Shown here in pieces: positions 59,140 through 64,000 of a stretch of 64,000 bases of DNA (its first letter is position 1; every line of letters begins with the position of its first letter). The DNA lies in assembly GCA_049520515.1 (NCBI GenBank), contig JBEKPS010000007.1, forward strand, positions 124,001 through 188,000. Direction: 5' to 3'. A program made the position numbers and the translations under genes. This stretch comes from JAFAMS01 sp049520515. GTDB lineage: Bacteria; Vulcanimicrobiota; Vulcanimicrobiia; Vulcanimicrobiales; Vulcanimicrobiaceae. The notes under the pieces were generated by a model. That model searched no databases and had not been told where the DNA came from. It saw only the letters and a list, made by a program, of their open reading frames with translations.

Positions 59140-61776
59140 ATGGCCTTCCTAAAGACGATTTTTGACGCCAATGAGCGCGAGATTTCGCGTTTGCGGCGAA
59201 CCGTCGAGCGCGTCAACGCGCTCGAGCCGGCGACCTCAGCGCTTTCAGATGAGGCGCTCGCGGCGAAGACCCCCGAATTCAAGCAGCGGTTTGCCGACGG
59301 CGAAACCCTCGACGACCTGCTGCCCGAGGCGTTTGCGGTCGTGCGCGAAGCGGCGAAACGCACGCTCGGCATGCGGCACTTCGATGTGCAGCTGATGGGC
59401 GGCCAAGTCTTGCACGAAGGCAAGGTCGCGGAGATGAAAACCGGCGAGGGCAAAACGCTCGTCGCCACGCTTCCGGTGTACTTGAACGCACTCGCCGGTA
59501 AGGGCGTCCACCTCGTCACCGTCAACGACTATTTGGCGAAGCGCGACGCGGCATGGATGGGGCCGATCTACGAATTTTTGGGTCTGACCGTCGGCGTGGT
59601 CCAGCACGACCTGCAGCCGCCCGAGCGGCGCGCAGCTTACAACTCCGACGTCACCTACGTCACGAACAACGAAGTCGGCTTCGACTATCTGCGCGACAAC
59701 ATGGCGTGGCAGCTCGAAGACATGGTGCAGCGCGAGCTCAGCTTTGCAATCGTCGACGAAGTTGACTCGATCCTGATCGATGAAGCGCGCACGCCGCTCA
59801 TTATCAGCGGGCAAGGTCACGACGCAACCGAGCTGTATGCAAAATTCGCGCAGATCATGCCGCGTCTGAAGAAAGACGAAGATTTCACCGTCGATGAAAA
59901 ATCGCACGCGGCGCCGATCACAGAAGCCGGTGTTGCGAAGGTCGAAAAGATGCTCGGAATCGGGAATCTCTACGATCAGCGCAATATCGAGCTTGCGCAC
60001 CAGCTGAACGCGGCGCTCAAAGCTTGGAATCTCTTCCACAAAGAGCAGCAGTACATCGTCAAAGACGGTGAAGTGATCATCGTCGATGAGTTTACCGGAC
60101 GTCTCATGACGGGCCGCCGCTACTCCGACGGTATCCATCAAGCGATCGAAGCCAAAGAAGGGCTCAAAGTTCGCAGCGAAGATCAAACGCTCGCGACGAT
60201 CACGTTCCAGAATTATTTCAGGCTCTACGACAAGCTCGCGGGCATGACCGGAACCGCGAAAACCGAGGAGCGGGAATTCGGCGAGATCTACGGTCTTTCA
60301 GTCGTAGGGATTCCAACCAATCGCGATGTGCGGCGCGACGATCTCGGCGACATCATCTACAAGAGCGAGGACGCGAAATTCGCCGCCGTCGTCGACGAAA
60401 TCGTCTTGGAGCATCAAAAAGGACGTCCGGTTCTAGTCGGCACGCGCTCGATTGAGAAGTCGGAGCGGCTGGCTGCGATGTTGCGCCGCAAAGGCACCGA
60501 GTGCAACGTCCTCAACGCGAAGTACCACGAGCAAGAAGCGCAGATCATCAAGGACGCCGGGTTGCCTGGCGCGGTTACGATCGCGACCAATATGGCGGGC
60601 CGCGGCGTCGACATCAAGCTTGGTGAAGGCATCCCTGCCATCGGTGGCTTGCACATCATCGGCACCGAGCGTCACGAATCGCGCCGCATCGACAACCAGC
60701 TGCGCGGCCGCGCGGGCCGTCAAGGCGATCCCGGCTCGACGCGCTTCTACGTCGCGCTCGAAGACGAGATCATGCGCCTCTTCGGCGCCGAGCGCATTCA
60801 GAGCGTGATGAAGATGGTCGGCTTCAGCGACGAGACTCCGATCGAAGCCAAGATGATCTCGCGTTCGATCGAACGGGCACAAAGCAAGGTCGAGAATCAC
60901 AATTACGAGATCCGTAAATCGGTTCTCGAGTACGACGACGTCATGAACAAACAGCGCGAGATCATCTACGGCGAACGCCGCAAGATCTTGCAGGGCGAGT
61001 CGATGCGCCCGTTCATGCTGCAAACGCTGCATGACAAGATCGCGTCCGCGATCGATGAGCACGCCTCGGCTGAACGGCACCCGAGCGAATGGGAGTTGGG
61101 CACGATTCTCGATGAGATCGAGCCGATTTTTCCGGTGAAGAGCCACATCACGCTCGAAGAAATCGAGAAGCTCGATCGCGAGGAGATAAAGAGGCGACTA
61201 ATCGCGCTCGGCGAGCAGCTTTACGAAGCCAAGGAAGCCGAGATTACGCCCGAGATCATGCGCTTCGTCGAGTCGCGCTACATCATGCTGCCGATTATCG
61301 ATCGCATGTGGGTCGATCATCTGTACGTGATGGACACGCTCAAGAGCGGCATCGGTTTGCGCGGCTACGGCCAAAAAGACCCGCGCGTCGAGTACGAAAA
61401 AGAAGCGTACGAGATTTTCGAAGATCTCAAGAACAACATCGCCGACGAAGCGATCAAGACGGTCTTTCACATTCAGATCGAACGTCAAGAGGCGCCGGCG
61501 CCCGAACCACAGCTCGTCGCTTCCGGACCTGCATTCGATCCGGTGCCGTCGGGACAATTACTGCCGCAGCCCGCGGCGCCACTCGATGATCGCAGTATCG
61601 AGAAGATCCTCGGGCCGGTCCCCGGCAAACCCGCGAAGCCGCAGATACACACGAACCGCGACGGTGAAGAACCGGCCAAACCGGCGCAGCGCGCGAACGA
61701 CAAGGTCGGCCGCAACGATCTGTGCCCGTGTGGTTCAGGCAAAAAATATAAGAAGTGCCACGGCGCAGCCGCTTAG
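59140..61776 (+). CDS. secA: Preprotein translocase ATPase SecA
   Basis: An 878-residue SecYEG motor. It has Walker A MKTGEGKTLVA, Walker B VDEVDSILIDEARTPL, NNEVGFDYLRDNM, the helicase II block RGAGRQGDPGSTRFY-like (GRAGRQGDPGST), and the C-terminal zinc SEC-C motif CPCGSGKKYKKCHG. It is complete and of normal length. The start ATG at 59140 follows the LCP gene by 40 bases. Confidence 0.98.
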   Translation: MAFLKTIFDANEREISRLRRTVERVNALEPATSALSDEALAAKTPEFKQRFADGETLDDLLPEAFAVVREAAKRTLGMRHFDVQLMGGQVLHEGKVAEMKTGEGKTLVATLPVYLNALAGKGVHLVTVNDYLAKRDAAWMGPIYEFLGLTVGVVQHDLQPPERRAAYNSDVTYVTNNEVGFDYLRDNMAWQLEDMVQRELSFAIVDEVDSILIDEARTPLIISGQGHDATELYAKFAQIMPRLKKDEDFTVDEKSHAAPITEAGVAKVEKMLGIGNLYDQRNIELAHQLNAALKAWNLFHKEQQYIVKDGEVIIVDEFTGRLMTGRRYSDGIHQAIEAKEGLKVRSEDQTLATITFQNYFRLYDKLAGMTGTAKTEEREFGEIYGLSVVGIPTNRDVRRDDLGDIIYKSEDAKFAAVVDEIVLEHQKGRPVLVGTRSIEKSERLAAMLRRKGTECNVLNAKYHEQEAQIIKDAGLPGAVTIATNMAGRGVDIKLGEGIPAIGGLHIIGTERHESRRIDNQLRGRAGRQGDPGSTRFYVALEDEIMRLFGAERIQSVMKMVGFSDETPIEAKMISRSIERAQSKVENHNYEIRKSVLEYDDVMNKQREIIYGERRKILQGESMRPFMLQTLHDKIASAIDEHASAERHPSEWELGTILDEIEPIFPVKSHITLEEIEKLDREEIKRRLIALGEQLYEAKEAEITPEIMRFVESRYIMLPIIDRMWVDHLYVMDTLKSGIGLRGYGQKDPRVEYEKEAYEIFEDLKNNIADEAIKTVFHIQIERQEAPAPEPQLVASGPAFDPVPSGQLLPQPAAPLDDRSIEKILGPVPGKPAKPQIHTNRDGEEPAKPAQRANDKVGRNDLCPCGSGKKYKKCHGAAA

Positions 61777-61831
61777 AGGCAACCCAGCCCCACAGAGCAG
61801 GCTTTCCCAGAAACCCTTCTAAGGGCCCTCG

Positions 61832-62293
61832 ATGAATATGAACCGCATCTTGACCGCTAAGTCGACGGCGTTGGTCTTGACCGCCGCTATCAGTGGTGCC
61901 GTACTCGGATTCTACTTCGGGCCTCGCGTTGCTCAAGCCGCGTCCGCGCCCCAAGTGGTTGCCTTTGATCGAGTCATCAACGGCAAGCTCGACGTCTTCT
62001 CGCCCGGCGTTTCGTACAAGTTGATCACGACGCAGAACGGCGCAGACTTCGCTGCCACGCAGATTACGTCGATCAAGCGCCACGCTCACTTTCACTCGAC
62101 CGAGTTTCTGTATGTCGTAAGCGGCACCGGAATGGTCACGCTGGGAACGAAACGCAGGGTGATCGGCCCCGGTGATATGATCTCGATCCCAATGGGAACG
62201 CCGCATGCCTTCAAGGCAAACGGACCGCCCTTGCGCTTTGTCGAGGTCGACGTTCCGAGCATCGCGGCGAACGACATCCACTGGCTGCCTTGA
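61832..62293 (+). CDS. Exported cupin-domain protein
   Basis: A 153-residue protein with an N-terminal signal/anchor (residues 8-30, ending AQA-A) and a single cupin barrel. The metal-binding motif 1 is HAHFHSTEFLYVVSGTG and motif 2 is PGDMISIPMGTPHAF, with all His/Glu ligands present. Small cupins act as metal-dependent enzymes or sensors; no reaction can be named. It lies between secA and prfB. Confidence 0.85.
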   Translation: MNMNRILTAKSTALVLTAAISGAVLGFYFGPRVAQAASAPQVVAFDRVINGKLDVFSPGVSYKLITTQNGADFAATQITSIKRHAHFHSTEFLYVVSGTGMVTLGTKRRVIGPGDMISIPMGTPHAFKANGPPLRFVEVDVPSIAANDIHWLP

Positions 62294-62339
62294 GCCGCCC
62301 ATATGGGACAAGGCTTCGTGTGTCTCGAATCCGTGTAGT

Positions 62340-63450
62340 GTGAGTGACGCGCAATTGGCAACGATCGGCCGCCTCCGCGAGCGTTTAGAAACGCTTCGGG
62401 AGCGTCTTTGACGACGCCGGTAAACGGCGGAAGCTAAGCGAGCTCGAGAACCGCTCGCGCGCGGAAGATTTTTGGCACGACTCGCAGACGGCACAGAGCG
62501 TGATGAAAGAGCTGGCCGAACTGCGCGAAGAGACCGACACGTTTACGCGCGTCCAAACGCTACTCGACGAAGCCGCTGAGACGCTCGAGATTCTTGGGGA
62601 CGAAAAGGGGGCTTCCGACGAAGCCGAGAGCGGCATCGCGCAAGCCGAAGTACGCCTTGACGAGCTCGAGATGGCTGCGAACTTCGACCGCGAGTTCGAC
62701 GCGCACAACGCGATCGTCTCGATCAATTCGGGCGCCGGGGGCGTCGATGCGGCGGATTGGGCCGAGATGCTGGCACGCATGTACATGCGCTGGGCCGAGC
62801 GCAAAGAGTTTTCAGTCAACGTCACCGATGCATCGGCTGCCGAAGAAGCCGGCCTCAAGTCGATCACGTTCTTCGTGCGCGGAAAGAACGCATACGGGAT
62901 GCTCGAGAGCGAACGCGGCGTCCACCGCCTCGTGCGCATCTCGCCGTTCGACCAGCAGCATCGCCGCCACACATCATTTGCATCCGTCGACGTCATCCCA
63001 GAAATCGTGGGCGAAGAAGATGCCGGGATCGAGATAAAGCCGGACGAGCTGAGGATCGAAACGTTCAAATCCGGCGGGGCCGGCGGGCAGTACGTGAACA
63101 AAACCGAGTCTGCGATCCGTATCATCCACATTCCGACCGGACTTGTCGTTGCGTCACAGCAGGAACGTTCGCAAATGCAAAATCGCGACGTGGCGATGAA
63201 CATCCTGCGCGCTAGGCTCGTGCAGCGCGACTATGAAGAACGGCAAGCCTTACTCGATGAGATGCGCGGTGAGCGCCGCGCCAACGAATGGGGATCGCAG
63301 ATTCGTTCGTACGTTCTTCAGCCCTATTCTCTGGTCAAGGATCACCGCACCAACGTTGAGACCGGCAATACGCAAGCCGTTCTCGACGGCGACATCGACG
63401 TTTTTATCTGGCCTTATCTGCAGCAGCGTCCCCGACTCGCCCGCGCATGA
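62340..63450 (+). CDS. prfB: Peptide chain release factor 2, programmed +1 frameshift
   Basis: RF2 ends translation at UGA and UAA. The start GTG at 62340 opens a 23-codon frame (SDAQLATIGRLRERLETLRERL) that stops at TGA 62409-62411. After a +1 shift at CTT the frame continues from 62410 to 63450, giving about 369 residues, normal for RF2. The second part has the anticodon-like SPF in RISPFDQQHRR and the catalytic GGQ in SGGAGGQYVNKTESA. The frameshift lets RF2 regulate itself. The stop overlaps the next ATG as ATGA. Confidence 0.95.
62398..62412 (+). promoter_or_regulatory. prfB +1 frameshift site
   Basis: GGGAG (62398-62402) lies 3 bases before CTT TGA C (62406-62412). This matches the classical RF2 layout: an internal Shine-Dalgarno, a slippery CUU and a poor-context UGA followed by C. 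Confidence 0.93.
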
Positions 63451-64000
63451 GCAGCGTCGACGTTATCGTCGTCTGCTGGAACGATCGCGAAAACATCACA
63501 AAGGCACTCGACTCGGTCTTCGCCCTCGAGGAAGTAAAGGAAGATGCGGCGTTCGCGCACGTCGTCGTCTCCGACAACGGCTCGACCGACGGCTCGCGCG
63601 AGTTCATCCGCGAACGATACGGTGATCGGGTCGAGATCATCGAAAACAGGGCCAACCTCGGCTTCGCCGCGGCCTGCAATCGCGCGTTCGAACGCACGTC
63701 GTCGCCGTACGCCTATCTTTTGAATCCCGATGCGGAGTTGAAGAATGGCGCGCTGCGCGAGGTCGTCGCGTTCATGGACGCGCATCCGCGCTGCGGGATC
63801 GCCGGCTCGAGGATATATAATCTCGACGGGACGATTCAGCGCGACGCGGTCGGCGAGTTCGATACCTGGGCGGGCGCGTTTTTGCGCTCGAGCGCGTGGG
63901 GCGAATGGCCAATGCTCCGCCACTATGCGAACGGCGCGTCGCTGCGCGATTGGGATTATGCCTCGCCGCGCCGCGTTGACATCGTGATCGGCGCTGCGAT
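63447..64000 (+). CDS. Family 2 glycosyltransferase, N-terminal part
   Basis: The gene starts with ATG overlapping the prfB stop and runs off the window. About 184 residues are visible: DVIVVCWNDRENITKALDSV, VVSDNGSTDGSREFI, NLGFAAACNRAFE, and YAYLLNPDAELKNGAL with the metal-binding DXD-like region. The layout resembles rhamnosyltransferase-like GT2 enzymes (VDIVIGAA at the window edge). The donor and acceptor are unknown. Confidence 0.88.
   Translation, partial: MSSVDVIVVCWNDRENITKALDSVFALEEVKEDAAFAHVVVSDNGSTDGSREFIRERYGDRVEIIENRANLGFAAACNRAFERTSSPYAYLLNPDAELKNGALREVVAFMDAHPRCGIAGSRIYNLDGTIQRDAVGEFDTWAGAFLRSSAWGEWPMLRHYANGASLRDWDYASPRRVDIVIGAA

Noticed and set aside
62310..62340. TCTCGAATCC, similar to a tRNA T-arm
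   Set aside because: No acceptor stem, anticodon arm or D-arm can be folded around it.
1..64000. CRISPR arrays, insertion sequences, prophage or attachment sites
   Set aside because: No regularly spaced repeats, transposase or integrase motifs, or phage genes were seen.

Overview
The window is one gene-dense stretch of a G+C-rich bacterial chromosome (roughly 60 % G+C by eye). The cell appears diderm: there is a CarboxypepD-like/beta-barrel outer-membrane protein, a haem-motif beta-barrel, many lipoproteins and an extracytoplasmic multicopper oxidase. It also carries genes more usual in Terrabacteria: RNase J, an LCP cell-wall ligase, a RodZ-like protein and the futalosine menaquinone route. 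That mix fits Candidatus Eremiobacterota (WPS-2) or a close relative. This placement is inferred from gene content and was not tested by phylogeny.

Layout. 1-6.5 kb: end of a zinc metalloprotease, a GH1 glycosidase with a solute-binding domain inserted in it, a FolK-FolE2 fusion, an M48 protease and a YXWGXW-repeat protein. 6.5-10.9 kb: Mrp-type ATPase, a cyclase/STAND/TPR signalling protein and a small unknown gene. 10.9-17.8 kb: lpd-lipB-lipA-MFS on the minus strand, with a MocR regulator and mutY divergent from it. 17.8-23.5 kb: DUF4397 lipoprotein, sulfite-oxidase-like protein and nth sharing one divergent promoter, a 17-residue lysine-rich peptide gene, acyl-CoA dehydrogenase and acyl-CoA synthetase. 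23.5-26.8 kb: an extracytoplasmic redox operon (CXXCH beta-barrel, YceI, multicopper oxidase). 26.8-38.5 kb: beta-helix lipoprotein, ABC exporter, ECF sigma/anti-sigma pair with a lipoprotein, two-component system, TPR protein and outer-membrane receptor. 38.6-47.8 kb: dnaK-grpE-dnaJ, HtrA, RNase J, a lone DppC-type permease, and an SDR/HxlR pair. 47.8-64 kb: housekeeping genes on the plus strand apart from mnmA (ftsK, PAP2, mqnE-mqnA-mqnC, rodZ-like, yajQ, rimO, LCP, secA, cupin, prfB with a programmed +1 frameshift, and the start of a glycosyltransferase).

How the genes work together. lpd, lipB and lipA make and use lipoyl groups. mqnE, mqnA and mqnC give three steps of menaquinone synthesis. 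dnaK, grpE, dnaJ and htrA cover protein quality control. The cytochrome-like barrel, YceI and multicopper oxidase look like one envelope redox unit. The ECF sigma factor, its anti-sigma factor and the secreted-repeat lipoprotein look like one envelope-stress module.

Most unusual observations: (1) a solute-binding domain, apparently circularly permuted, inside the catalytic barrel of a GH1 enzyme; (2) several second-in-operon genes whose conserved N-termini extend past any ATG/GTG/TTG, suggesting near-cognate (CTG or similar) starts coupled to the upstream stop; (3) a 17-aa lysine-rich peptide gene with its own Shine-Dalgarno and intrinsic terminator; (4) a symmetrical -10 element that probably drives two divergent leaderless genes. 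No tRNA, rRNA, insertion sequence, CRISPR array or prophage was seen. No gap longer than 300 bases lacks a gene.
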